From the NCBI GenBank assembly GCA_028671895.1, contig CM053809.1, positions 7,113,501-7,177,500 on the forward strand: DNA of 64,000 nt, given 5' to 3'. How positions within the stretch are numbered: position 1 is the stretch's first letter; the number at the start of each line of letters is the position of its first letter. The stretch comes from Oenanthe sinensis. Taxonomy: Eukaryota > Streptophyta > Magnoliopsida > Apiales > Apiaceae. Below the pieces are notes generated by a model that worked only from the letters and a program-made list of their open reading frames with translations, was not told where the DNA came from and ran no database searches. Made by a program: the position numbers and the translations under genes. Positions 43,840 through 55,617 of this stretch are shown piece after piece.

Positions 43840-45990
43840 TAAACTTGAGAATAATTTGTAACAACTTGAGACTTCATTCTTTACTCGTTTGGACATGGAA
43901 ATAACTTGTAAACTCTTTTAGGATCATTCTTGGCTCATTTGAACTTGAAAGTAATTTGTAACAACTTGAGACTTCATTCTTTACTCGTTTGAACTTGAAA
44001 TCAACTTGTAGATTCATTCTTGACTCATTAGACCATGGAAACAACTTGTAAACTCTTTTAGAATCATTCTTGGCTCATTTGACCTTGAACGTAATTATTA
44101 ACAACTTGAGACTTCATTCTTTACTCGTTTGAACTTGAAAATAACTTGTAGATTCATTCTTGACTCATTAGAACATGGAAACAACTTGTAAACTCTTTTA
44201 GGATCATTTTTGGCTCATTTGAACATGAAAATAATTCATACCAACTTGAGACTTCATTATTGACTCGTTTGAACATGGAAACAACTTATAGCTTCATTCT
44301 TGACTCGTTTGAACATGGAAACAACTTGTAAACTCTTTTAGGATCATTCTTGGCTCAGTTGACCTTGAAAATAATTTGTAACAACTTGAGACTTCATTCT
44401 TGATTCGTTTGAAAATGGAAACGACTTATAGCTTCATTCTTGACTCGTTTAAACATGGAAACAACTTGTAAACTCTTTTAGGATCATTCTTGGCTCATTT
44501 GAACTTGAAAATAATTTGTAACAACTTGAGACTTAATTCTTTACTCGTTTGAACTTGAAAACAACTTGTAGATTTATTCTTGACTCATTTGAACATCGAA
44601 AGAACTTGTAAACTCTTTTAGGATCATTCTTGGCTCATTTAAACTTGAAAATAATTTGTAACAACTTGAGACTTCATTCTTTACTCGTTTGAACTTGAAA
44701 ACAACTTGTAGATTTATTCTTGACTCATTTGAACATCGAAACAACTTGTAAACTCTTTTAGGATCATTCTAGGCTCAGTTGACCTTGAAAATAATTTGTA
44801 ACAACTTGAGACTTCATTCTTGATTCGTTTGAACATGGAAACGACTTATAGCTTCATTCTTGACTCGTTTAAACATGGAAACAACTTGTAAACTCTTTTA
44901 GGATCATTCTTGGCTCATTTAAACTTGAGAATAATTTGTAACAACTTGAGACTTCATTCTTTACTCGTTTGGACATGGAAATAACTTGTAAACTCTTTTA
45001 GGATCATTCTTGGCTCATTTGAACTTGAAAGTAATTTGTAACAACTTGAGACTTCATTCTTTACTCGTTTGAACTTGAAATCAACTTGTAGATTCATTCT
45101 TGACTCATTAGACCATGGAAACAACTTGTAAACTCTTTTAGAATCATTCTTGGCTCATTTGACCTTGAACGTAATTATTAACAACTTGAGACTTCATTCT
45201 TTACTCGTTTGAACTTGAAAATAACTTGTAGATTCATTCTTGACTCATTAGAACATGGAAACAACTTGTAAACTCTTTTAGGATCATTTTTGGCTCATTT
45301 GAACATGAAAATAATTCATACCAACTTGAGACTTCATTATTGACTCGTTTGAACATGGAAACAACTTATAGCTTCATTCTTGACTCGTTTGAACATGGAA
45401 ACAACTTGTAAACTCTTTTAGGATCATTCTTGGCTCAGTTGACCTTGAAAATAATTTGTAACAACTTGAGACTTCATTCTTGATTCGTTTGAAAATGGAA
45501 ACGACTTATAGCTTCATTCTTGACTCGTTTAAACATGGAAACAACTTGTAAACTCTTTTAGGATCATTCTTGGCTCATTTGAACTTGAAAATAATTTGTA
45601 ACAACTTGAGACTTAATTCTTTACTCGTTTGAACTTGAAAACAACTTGTAGATTTATTCTTGACTCATTTGAACATCGAAAGAACTTGTAAACTCTTTTA
45701 GGATCATTCTTGGCTCATTTAAACTTGAAAATAATTTGTAACAACTTGAGACTTCATTCTTTACTCGTTTGAACTTGAAAACAACTTGTAGATTTATTCT
45801 TGACTCATTTGAACATCGAAACAACTTGTAAACTCTTTTAGGATCATTCTAGGCTCAGTTGACCTTGAAAATAATTTGTAACAACTTGAGACTTCATTCT
45901 TGATTCATTTGAACATGGAAACGACTTATAGCTTCATTCTTGACTCGTTTAAACATGGAAACAACTTGTAAACTCTTTTAGGATCATTCT
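43840..45990. repeat. 1,080-bp tandem duplication within copy B
   Basis: A 1,080-bp segment occurs twice in a row. Markers such as the sequence around TTAGACCATGG and GACCTTGAACGTAATTATT recur at the same offset, as at 44041 and 45121. Copy A holds this segment once (about 29.46-30.54 kb), so the second copy arose after the 14-kb duplication. The pattern ends near 45990, where AAACTTGAAAATAA replaces AAACTTGAGAATAA. Confidence 0.9.
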
Positions 45991-48900
45991 TGGCTCATTT
46001 AAACTTGAAAATAATTTGTAACAATTTGAGACTTCATTCTTTACTCGTTTGAACATGGAAACAACTTATAGCTTCATTCTTGACTCGTTTGGACATGGAA
46101 ATAACTTGTAAACTCTTTTAGGATCATTCTTGGCTCATTTGAACTTGAAAGTAATTTGTAACAACTTGAGACTTCAGTCTTTACTCGTTTGAACTTGAAA
46201 TCAACTTGTAAATTCATTCTTGACTCATTAGGACATGGAAACAACTTGTAAACCATTTTAGGATCATTTTTGGCACATTTGAACATGAAAATAATTCATA
46301 CCAACTTGTTGAGACTTCATTATTGACTCGTTTGAACATGGAAACAACTTATAGCTTCATTCTTGACTCGTTTGAACATGGAAATAACTTGTAAACTCTT
46401 TTAGGATCATTCTTGGCTCATTTGAACTTGAAAGTAATTTGTAACAACTTGAGACTTCAGTCTTTACTCGTTTGAACTTGAAATCAACTTGTAGATTCAT
46501 TCTTGACTCATTAGAACTTGGAAACAACTTGTAAACTCTTTTAGGATCATTTTTGGCGCATTTGAACATGAAAATAATTCATACCAACTTGAGACTTCGT
46601 TATTGACTCGTTTGAACATGGAAACAACTTATAGCTTCATTATTGACTCGTTTGAACATGGAAACAACTTGGAAACTCTTTTAGGATCATTCTTGGCTCA
46701 GTTGACCTTTAAAACAATTTGTAAGAACTTGAGACTTCATTCTTGATTCGTTTGAACATGGAAACGACTTATTGCTTCATTCTTGACTCGTTTAAACCTG
46801 GAAACAACTTGTAAACTCTTTTAGGATCATTCTTGGCTCATTTAAACTTGAAAATAATTTGTAACAACTTGAGACTTCATTCTTTACTCGTTTGAACTTG
46901 AAAACAACTTGTAGATTTATTCTTGACTCATTTGAACATCGAAACAACTTGTAAACTCTTTTAGGATCATTCTTTGCTCATTTGAACTTGAAAGTAATTT
47001 GTAACAACTTGAGACTTCATTCTTTACTCGTTTGAACTTGAAAACAACTTGTAGATTCTTTATTGACTCGTTAGAACAAGAAAACAACTTGTAAACTCTT
47101 TTAGGATCATTCTTGGCTCATTTAAACTTGAACATAATTTTTAACAACTTGAGACTTCATTCTTTAGTCGTTTGAACTTGAAAATAACTTGTAGATTCAT
47201 TCTTGACTCATTTAGAACATGGAAACAACTTGTAAACTCTTTTAGGATCATTTTTGGCTCATTTGAACATGAAAATAATTCATACCAACTTGAGACTTCA
47301 TTATTGACACGTTTCAACATGGAAACGACTTATAGCTTCATTCTTGACTCGTTTAAACATGGAAACAACTTGTAAACTCTTTTAGGATCATTCTTGGCTC
47401 ATTTGAACTTGAAAATAATTTGTATACTTGAGACTTCATTCTTTACTCGTTTGAACTTGAAAACAACTTGTAGATTTATTCTTGACTCATTTGAACATCG
47501 AAACAACTTGTAAACTCTTTTAGGATCATTCTTGGCTCAGTTGACCTTGAAAATAATTTGTAACAACTTGAGACTTCATTCTTGATTCGTTTGAACATGG
47601 AAACGACTTATAGCTTCATTCTTGACTCGTTTAAACATGGAAACAACTTGTAAACTCTTTTAGGATCATTCTTGGCTCATTTAAACTTGAAAATAATTTG
47701 TAACAACTTGAGACTTCATTCTTTACTCGTTTGAACATGGAAACAACTTATAGCTTCATTCTTGACTCGTTTGGACATGGAAATAACTTGTAAACTCTTT
47801 TAGGATCATTCTTGGCTCATTTGAACTTGAAAGTAATTTGTAACAACTTGAGACTTCAGTCTTTACTCGTTTGAACTTGAAATCAACTTGTAGATTCATT
47901 CTTGACTCATTAGGACATGGAAACAACTTGTAAACCATTTTAGGATCATTTTTGGCGCATTTGAACATGAAAATAATTCATACCAACTTGAGACTTCATT
48001 ATTGACTCGTTTGAACATGGAAACAACTTATAGCTTCATTCTTGACTCGTTTGAATATGGAAATAACTTGTAAAGTCTTTTAGGATCATTCTTGGCTCAT
48101 TTGAACTTGAAAGTAATTTGTAACAACTTGAGACTTCAGTCTTTACTCGTTTGAACTTGAAATCAACTTGTAGATTCATTCTTGACTCATTAGAACTTGG
48201 AAACAACTTGTAAACTCTTTTAGGATCATTTTTGGCGCATTTGAACATGAAAATAATTCATACCAACTTGAGACTTCATTATTGACTCGTTTGAACATGG
48301 AAACAACTAATAGCTTCATTCTTGACTCGTTTGAACATGGAAACAACTTGTAAACTCTTTTAGGATCATTCTTGGCTCAGTTGACCTTGAAAACAATTTG
48401 TAACAACTTGAGACTTCATTCTTTACTCGTTCGAACTTGAAAACAACTTGTAGATTTATTCTTGACTCATTTGAACATGGAACCAACTTATAAACCAACT
48501 TGTAGATTTATTCTTGACTCATTTGAACATGGAACCAACTTGTAAACCCTTTTAATATAATTCTTGGCTCATTTGAACTTGAAAGTAATTTGTAACAACT
48601 TGAGACTTCATTTTTTACTCGTTTGAACTTGAAAACAACTTGTAGATTCTTTATTGACTCATTAGAACATGGAAACAACTTGTAAACTCTTTTAGGATCA
48701 TTCTTGGCTCATTTAAACTTGAACATAATTTTTAACAACTTGAGACTTCATTCTTTAGTCGTTTGAACTTGAAAATAACTTGTAGATTCATTCTTGACTC
48801 ATTTAGAACATGGAAACAACTTGTAAACTATTTTAGGATCATTTTTTGCTCATTTGAACATGAAAATAATTCATACCAACTTGAGACTTCATTATTGACA

Positions 48901-50489
48901 CGTTTCAACATGGAAACGACTTATAGCTTCATTCTTGACTCGTTTAAACATGGAAACAACTTGTAAACTCTTTTAGGATCATTCTTGGCTCATTTGAACT
49001 TGAAAATAATTTGTAACAACTTGAGACTTCATTCTTTACTCGTTTGAACTTGAAAACAATTTGTAGATTTATTCTTGACTCATTTGAACATCGAAACAAC
49101 TTGTAAACTCTTTTAGGATCATTCTTCGCTCAGTTGACCTTGAAAATAATTTGTAACAACTTGAGACTTCATTCTTGATTCGTTTGAACATGGAAACGAC
49201 TTATAGCTTCATTCTTGACTCGTTTAAACCTGGAAACAACTTGTAAACTCTTTTAGGATCATTCTTGGCTCATTTAAACTTGAAAATAATTTGTAACAAC
49301 TTGAGACTTCATTCTTTACTCGTTTGAACATGGAAACAACTTATAGCTTCATTCTTGACTCGTTTGGACATGGAAATAACTTGTAAACTCTTTTAGGATC
49401 AATCTTGGCTCATTTGAACTTGAAAGTAATTTGTAACAACTTGAGACTTCAGTCTTTACTCGTTTGAACTTGAAATCAACTTGTAGATTGATTCTTAACT
49501 CATTAGGACATGGAAACAACTTGTAAACCATTTTAGGATCATTTTTGGCGCATTTGAACATGAAAATAATTCATACCAACTTGAGATTTCGTTATTGACT
49601 CGTTTGAACATGGAAACAACTTATAGCTTCATTCTTGACTCGTTTGAACATGGAAATAACTTGTAAACTCTTTTAGGATCATTCTTGGCTCATTTGAACT
49701 TGAAAGTAATTTGTAACAACTTGAGACTTCAGTCTTTACTCGTTTGAACTTGAAATCAACTTGTAGATTCATTCTTGACTCATTAGAACTTGGAAACAAC
49801 TTGTAAACTCTTTTAGGATCATTTTTGGCGCATTTGAACATGAAAATAATTCATACCAACTTGAGATTTCGTTATTGACTCGTTTGAACATGGAAACAAC
49901 TTATAGCTTCATTCTTGACTCGTTTGAACATGGAAACAACTTGTAAACTCTTTTAGGATCATTCTTGGCTCAGTTGACCTTGAAAACAATTTGTAACAAC
50001 TTGAGACTTTATTCTTTACTCGTTTGAACTTGAAAACAACTTGTAGATTTATTCTTGACTCATTTGAACATGGAACCAACTTATAAACCAACTTGTAGAT
50101 TTATTCTTGACTCATTTGAACATAGAACCAACTTGTAAACCCTTTTAATATCATTCTTGGCTCATTTGAACTTGAAAGTAATTTGTAACAACTTGAGACT
50201 TCATTCTTTACTCGTTTGAACTTGAAAACAACTTGTAGATTCTTTATTGACTCATTAGAACATGGAAACAATTTGTAAACTCTTTTAGGATCATTCTTGA
50301 CTCATTTAAACTTGAACATAATTTTTAACAACTTGAGACTTCATTCTTTAGTCGTTTGAACTTGAAAATAACTTGTAGATTCATTCTTGACTCATTTAGA
50401 ACATGGAAACAACTTGTAAACCCTTTTAGGATCATTTTTGGCTCATTTAAACATGAAAATAATTCATACCTAATTGAGACTTCATTATT

Positions 50490-53150
50490 GACTCGTTTGA
50501 ACATGGAAACGACTTATAGCTTCATTCTTGACTCGTTTAAACATGGAAACAACTTGTAAACTCTTTTAGGATCATTCTTGGCTCATTTGAACTTGAAAAT
50601 AATTTGTAACAACATGAGACTTCATTCTTTACTCGTTTGAACTTGAAAACAACTTGTAGATTTATTCTTGACTCCTTTGAACATCGAAACAACTTGTAAA
50701 CTCTTTTAGGATCATTCTTGTCTCATTTGAACTTGAAAGTAATTTGTAACAACTTGAGACTTCATTCTTTACTCGTTTGAACTTGAAAACAACTTGTAGA
50801 TTTATTCTTGACTCATTAGAACATGGAAACAACTTGTAAACTCTTTTAGGATCATTTTTGGCTCATTTGAACATGATAATTATTCATACCAACTTGAGAC
50901 TTCATTATTGACTCATTTGAACATGGAAATAACTTATAGCTTCATTCTTGACTAGTTTGAACATGGAAATAACTTGTAAACTCTTTTAGGATCATTCTTG
51001 GCTCATTTGAACTTGAAAGTAATTTGTAACAACTTGAGACTTCATTCTTTACTCGTTTGAACTTGAAATCAACTTGTAGATTCATTCTTGACTCATTAGA
51101 ACATTAAAACAACTTGTAAACTCTTTTAGGATCATTTTTGGCACATTTGAACATGAAAATAATTCAGACAAACTTGACACTTCATTATTGACTCGTTTGA
51201 ACATGGAAACAACTTATAGCTTCATTCTTGACTCGTTTGAACATGGAAACAACTTGTAAACTCTTTTAGGATCATTCTTGGCTCAGTTGACCTTGAAAAC
51301 AATTTGTAACAACTTGAGACTTCATTCTTTACTCGTTCGAACTTGAAAACAACTTGTAGATTTATTCTTGACTCATTTGAACATGGAACCAACTTATAAA
51401 GCAACTTGTAGATTTATTCTTGACTCATTTGAACATGGAACCAACTTGTAAACCCTTTTAATATCATTCTTGGTTCATTTGAACTTGAAAGTAATTTGTA
51501 ACAACTTGAGACTTCATTTTTTACTCGTTTGAACTTGAAAACAACTTGTAGATTCTTTATTCACTCATTAGAACATGGAAACAACTTGTAAACTCTTTTA
51601 GGATCATTCTTGGCTCATTTAAACTTGAACATAATTTTTAACAACTTGAGACTTCATTCTTTAGTCGTTTGAACTTGAAAATAACTTGTAGATTCATTCT
51701 TGACTCATTTAGAACATGGAAACAACTTGTAAAATCTTTTAGGATCATTTTTTGCTCATTTGAACATGAAAATAATTCATACCAACTTGAGACTTCATTA
51801 TTGACACGTTTCAACATGGAAACGACTTATAGCTTCATTCTTGACTCGTTTAAACATGGAAATAACTTGTAAACTCTTTTAGGATCATTCTTGGCTCATT
51901 TGAACTTGAAAATAATTTGTAACAACATGAGACTTCATTCTTTACTCGTTTGAACTTGAAAACAACTTGTAGATTTATTCTTGACTCCTTTGAACATCGA
52001 AACAACTTGTAAACTCTTTTAGGATCATTCTTGTCTCATTTGAACTTGAAAGTAATTTGTAACAACTTGAGACTTCATTCTTTACTCGTTTGAACTTGAA
52101 AACAACTTGTAGATTTATTCTTGACTCATTAGAACATGGAAACAACTTGTAAACTCTTTTAGGATCATTTTTGGCTCATTTGAACATGATAATTATTCAT
52201 ACCAACTTGAGACTTCATTATTGACTCATTTGAACATGGAAATAACTTATAGCTTCATTCTTGACTAGTTTGAACATGGAAATAACTTGTAAACTCTTTT
52301 AGGATCATTCTTGGCTCATTTGAACTTGAAAGTAATTTGTAACAACTTGAGACTTCATTCTTTACTCGTTTGAACTTGAAATCAACTTGTAGATTCATTC
52401 TTGACTCATTAGAACATTAAAACAACTTGTAAACTCTTTTAGGATCATTTTTGGCACATTTGAACATGAAAATAATTCAGACCAACTTGACACTTCATTA
52501 TTGACTCGTTTGAACATGGAAACAACTTATAGCTTCATTCTTGACTCGTTTGAACATGGAAACAACTTGTAAACTCTTTTAGGATCATTCTTGGCTCAGT
52601 TGACCTTGAAAACAATTTGTAACAACTTGAGACTTCATTCTTTACTCGTTCGAACTTGAAAACAACTTGTAGATTTATTCTTGACTCATTTGAACATGGA
52701 ACCAACTTATAAAGCAACTTGTAGATTTATTCTTGACTCATTTGAACATGGAACCAACTTGTAAACCCTTTTAATATCATTCTTGGTTCATTTGAACTTG
52801 AAAGTAATTTGTAACAACTTGAGACTTCATTTTTTACTCGTTTGAACTTGAAAACAACTTGTAGATTCTTTATTCACTCATTAGAACATGGAAACAACTT
52901 GTAAACTCTTTTAGGATCATTCTTGGCTCATTTAAACTTGAACATAATTTTTAACAACTTGAGACTTCATTCTTTAGTCGTTTGAACTTGAAAATAACTT
53001 GTAGATTCATTCTTGACTCATTTAGAACATGGAAATAACTTGTAAAATCTTTTAGGATCATTTTTTGCTCATTTGAACATGAAAATAATTCATACCAACT
53101 TGAGACTTCATTATTGACACGTTTCAACATGGAAACGACTTATAGCTTCA
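50490..53150. repeat. 1,313-bp higher-order repeat, two copies
   Basis: Markers recur at 1,313 bp. CTTGTCTCATTTGAAC is at about 50718 and 52031, TATTCACTCA at 51558 and 52871, and AAAGCAACTTG near 51390 and 52703. The same spacing is seen in copy A between 33307 and 34620, so this HOR existed before the 14-kb duplication. It includes the compressed form in which two CATGGAACCAACTT units follow each other. Boundaries are approximate. Confidence 0.87.
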
Positions 53151-54713
53151 TTCTTGACTCGTTTAAACATGGAAACAACTTGTAAACTCTTTTAGGATCA
53201 TTCTTGGCTCATTTGAACTTGAAAATAATTTGTAACAACTTGAGACTTCATTCTTTACTCGTTTGAACTTGAAAACAACTTGTAGATTTATTCTTGACTC
53301 ATTTGAACATCGAAACAACTTGTAAACTCTTTTAGGATCATTCTTGGCTCAGTTGACCTTGAAAATAATTTGTAACAACTTGAGACTTCATTCTTGATTC
53401 GTTTGAACATGGAAACGACTTATAGCTTCATTCTTGACTCATTTAAACATGGAAACAACTTGTAAACTCTTTTAGGATCATTCTTGGCTCATTTAAACTT
53501 GAGAATAATTTGTAACAACTTGAGACTTCATTCTTTACTCGTTTTGAACATGGAAACAACTTATAGGTTCATTCTTGACTCGTTTGGACATGGAAATAAC
53601 TTGTAAACTCTTTTAGGATCATTCTTGGCTCATTTGAACTTGAAAGTAATTTGTAACAACTTGAGACTTCAGTCTTTACTCGTTTGAACTTGAAATCAAC
53701 TTGTAGATTCATTCTTGACTCATTAGGACATGGAAACAACTTGTAAACCATTTTAGGATCATTTTTGGCGCATTTGAACATGAAAATAATTCATACCAAC
53801 TTGAGACTTCATTATTGACTCGTTTGAACATGGAAACAACTTATAGCTTCATTCTTGACTCGTTTGAACATGGAAATAACTTGTAAAGTCTTTTAGGATC
53901 ATTCTTGGCTCATTTGAACTTGAAAGTAATTTGTAACAACTTGAGACTTCAGTCTTTACTCGTTTGAACTTGAAATCAACTTGTAGATTCATTCTTGACT
54001 CATTAGAACTTGGAAACAACTTTTAAACTCTTTTAGGATCATTTTTGGCGCATTTGAACATGAAAATAATTCATACCAATTTGAGACTTCATTATTGACT
54101 CGTTTGAACATGGAAACAACTAATAGCTTCATTCTTGACTCGTTTGAACATGGAAACAACTTGTAAACTCTTTTAGGATCATTCTTGGCTCAGTTGACCT
54201 TGAAAACAATTTGTAACAACTTGAGACTTCATTCTTTACTCGTTCGAACTTGAAAACAACATGTAGATTTATTCTTGACTCATTTGAACATGGAACCAAC
54301 TTATAAACCAACTTGTAGATTTATTCTTGACTCATTTGAACATGGAACCAACTTGTAAACCCTTTTAATATCATTCTTGGCTCATTTGAACTTGAAAGTA
54401 ATTTGTAACAACTTGAGACTTCATTTTTTACTCGTTTGAACTTGAAAACAACTTGTAGATTCTTTATTGACTCATTAGAACATGGAAACAACTTGTAAAC
54501 TCTTTTAGGATCATTCTTGGCTCATTTAAACTTGAACATAATTTTTAACAACTTGAGACTTCATTCTTTAGTCGTTTGAACTTGAAAATAACTTGTAGAT
54601 TCATTCTTGACTCATTTAGAACATGGAAACAACTTGTAAACTCTTTTAGGATCATTTTTTGCTCATTTGAACATGAAAATAATTCATACCAACTTGAGAC
54701 TTCATTATTGACA

Positions 54714-54718
54714 CGTTT
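54714..54718. other. Predicted 5-bp target-site duplication (CGTTT)
   Basis: The satellite reads GACACGTTT and elsewhere always continues with CAACATGG. Here it changes to TGTTGGTCCC at 54719, so the junction is exact. Ty1-copia elements make 5-bp target duplications, so CGTTT is the expected copy on this side. The matching copy would lie beyond the right edge and cannot be seen. Confidence 0.6.
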
Positions 54719-54729
54719 TGTTGGTCCCT

Positions 54730-54761
54730 GATATTGTAGAAGGGGGGTTGAATACAATATC
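54730..54761 (-). other. Perfect 9-bp inverted repeat at the U5 end of the LTR
   Basis: GATATTGTA at 54730-54738 is the exact reverse complement of TACAATATC at 54753-54761. The 14-bp loop between them includes a run of six G on the plus strand (six C in the element RNA). It lies 11 bp inside the LTR end, where it would be close to the primer-binding site in the full-length RNA. Function unknown; a structural role in reverse transcription or integrase recognition is possible. Confidence 0.75.
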
Positions 54762-55080
54762 TGAAAATTAATCGCGGAATAATTGGATTAAAAATATTAT
54801 TTTAATTACTCGCGAAATATTAATTATAATGAAATACTTTTCAAGTGAAAGATATTATTTTAACTTGATTAGTATTACACAATTAATATTTAGAAAACTG
54901 TTATATAATTGATATAAAGTCTAGAACGAATTCGACATGAAGTGTTCGTGTTTAAACAATTATATTCAAACTCAGCACAGAAATCTGTGAATATTACAAT
55001 GCAGATAAATTACTGAATTTGATCTGTTTTTCTAACTCTTAACAAGTTGAACTTCTGAAAAAAGTGAAGAGATCATCTCA

Positions 55081-55088
55081 TATTTATA
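55081..55088 (-). promoter_or_regulatory. LTR TATA box
   Basis: The minus strand reads TATAAATA here, preceded by CTC, which matches the plant TATA consensus. It lies downstream (in element sense) of the repeated TATGACTTA motifs, as expected for a core promoter below upstream control elements. Transcription would start roughly 30 bp further on, near 55050. The equivalent box in the unseen 5' LTR would drive the genomic RNA. Confidence 0.65.
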
Positions 55089-55120
55089 GAGATTTGAAAT
55101 GGCTGCTATGACCTTTATGA

Positions 55121-55483
55121 GTATGACTTAATTTCAAGAAAATAAGTCTGTATGACTTATTTTAACACTTGTATGACTTAAGAAAGACTGGGCATGACTT
55201 ATATAGCTCGGTATGACTTATTCTGAGCTCGGTATGACTTTCTGTAAGTCATATTCGAGTTTTCTTTAATTAAAAATAAATCAGAATGACTTAATTTAAA
55301 AGAGAAAAGCTCGGTATGACTTATTCTGAGCTCGGTATGACTTTCTGTAAGTCATATTCGGATTTTATTTAATTAAAACAAATCGGTATGACTTATTTTA
55401 AATAAACAAAATAAATCCAGCATGACCTTTTGATCTCAGAAATCTCGGTATGACTTTTGCTTCAGCCTGCTCGGTATGACTTA
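55121..55483. promoter_or_regulatory. U3 repeat cluster of (CTCGG)TATGACTTA motifs
   Basis: About a dozen copies of TATGACTTA or close variants occur here, most preceded by CTCGG in the best copies (about 55208, 55229, 55310, 55331, 55384, 55444 and 55470), with inverted AAGTCAT copies at about 55246 and 55349. Part of the cluster is a 103-bp tandem duplication (first copy from 55205, second from 55308). The cluster lies upstream of the TATA box, the usual place for enhancer-like repeats in plant retrotransposon LTRs. The factor that would bind is unknown. Confidence 0.7.
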
Positions 55484-55484
55484 T

Positions 55485-55617
55485 CTTTAACAATCAATCT
55501 TGATCCGCATCTCGATCTGCCATGGATCGACATTTGCCTTGCAATGTTTTACCTTTAATAATCAAACTCGATCCGCATCTCGATCTGCTGTGGATTAACC
55601 TTTATGAGCAAGTTTCC
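55485..55617. repeat. 68-bp tandem duplication in U3
   Basis: A segment starting CTTTAA and containing GATCCGCATCTCGATCTGC occurs at 55485 and again at 55553, 68 bp apart, with a few differences between copies. It lies further upstream in U3 than the TATGACTTA cluster. Confidence 0.75.

Larger units (their letters stand above)
36007..51782. repeat. Large satellite duplication, copy B (15.8 kb)
   Basis: Head-to-tail duplicate of 21915-36006. It is 1,684 bp longer. The differences are one T in a homopolymer (near 40825), 283 bp (near 42.6 kb), 1,080 bp (near 44-46 kb), 280 bp (near 49.5 kb) and 40 bp (near 51.2 kb). These sum exactly to the observed length difference. Copy B ends near 51782, at the variant GCTCATTTGAACATG following TCATTTTTT, which is also the end of copy A. 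Beyond it the 1,313-bp HOR continues without a clear break. Confidence 0.87.
1..54718. repeat. Satellite DNA array, 140-bp unit (50+50+40 bp subunits)
   Basis: The whole stretch is a tandem satellite with no interruption that I can see. A typical 140-bp unit has three related subunits that each begin TCATT(C/A)TT. Subunit A (50 bp) ends in TCTTTTAGGA, subunit B (50 bp) ends in ACTTGAGACT, and subunit C (40 bp) ends in TTGTAGAT or TTATAGCT. A and B look like the 40-bp core plus a 10-bp tail. Successive 140-bp units often alternate between two variants, giving a 280-bp dimer. Dividing the length by 140 gives about 390 units. The array is AT-rich and fills the left edge, so its true start is outside the window. 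Open frames of 60-89 codons recur in it on both strands, but they are copies of the repeat with no start context or domain, so no gene is called. Family name unknown to me; a centromeric, pericentromeric or subtelomeric position cannot be judged from sequence alone. Confidence 0.97.

Noticed and set aside
1..54718. CRISPR array
   Set aside because: There are no unique spacers between conserved repeats; the entire unit repeats with related subunits, as in a eukaryotic satellite.
1..54718. CENP-B box or a centromere assignment
   Set aside because: I found no CGGG-containing match to the CENP-B box consensus, and plant centromeres cannot be called from sequence alone.
295..54757. Recurring open frames of 60-89 codons on both strands of the satellite
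   Set aside because: They repeat with the satellite period, occur on both strands at once, vary only as the repeat varies and show no domain or promoter. The 140-bp unit is not a multiple of three, so they cannot extend into a repeat protein. The last one (54545-54757) even runs into the LTR.
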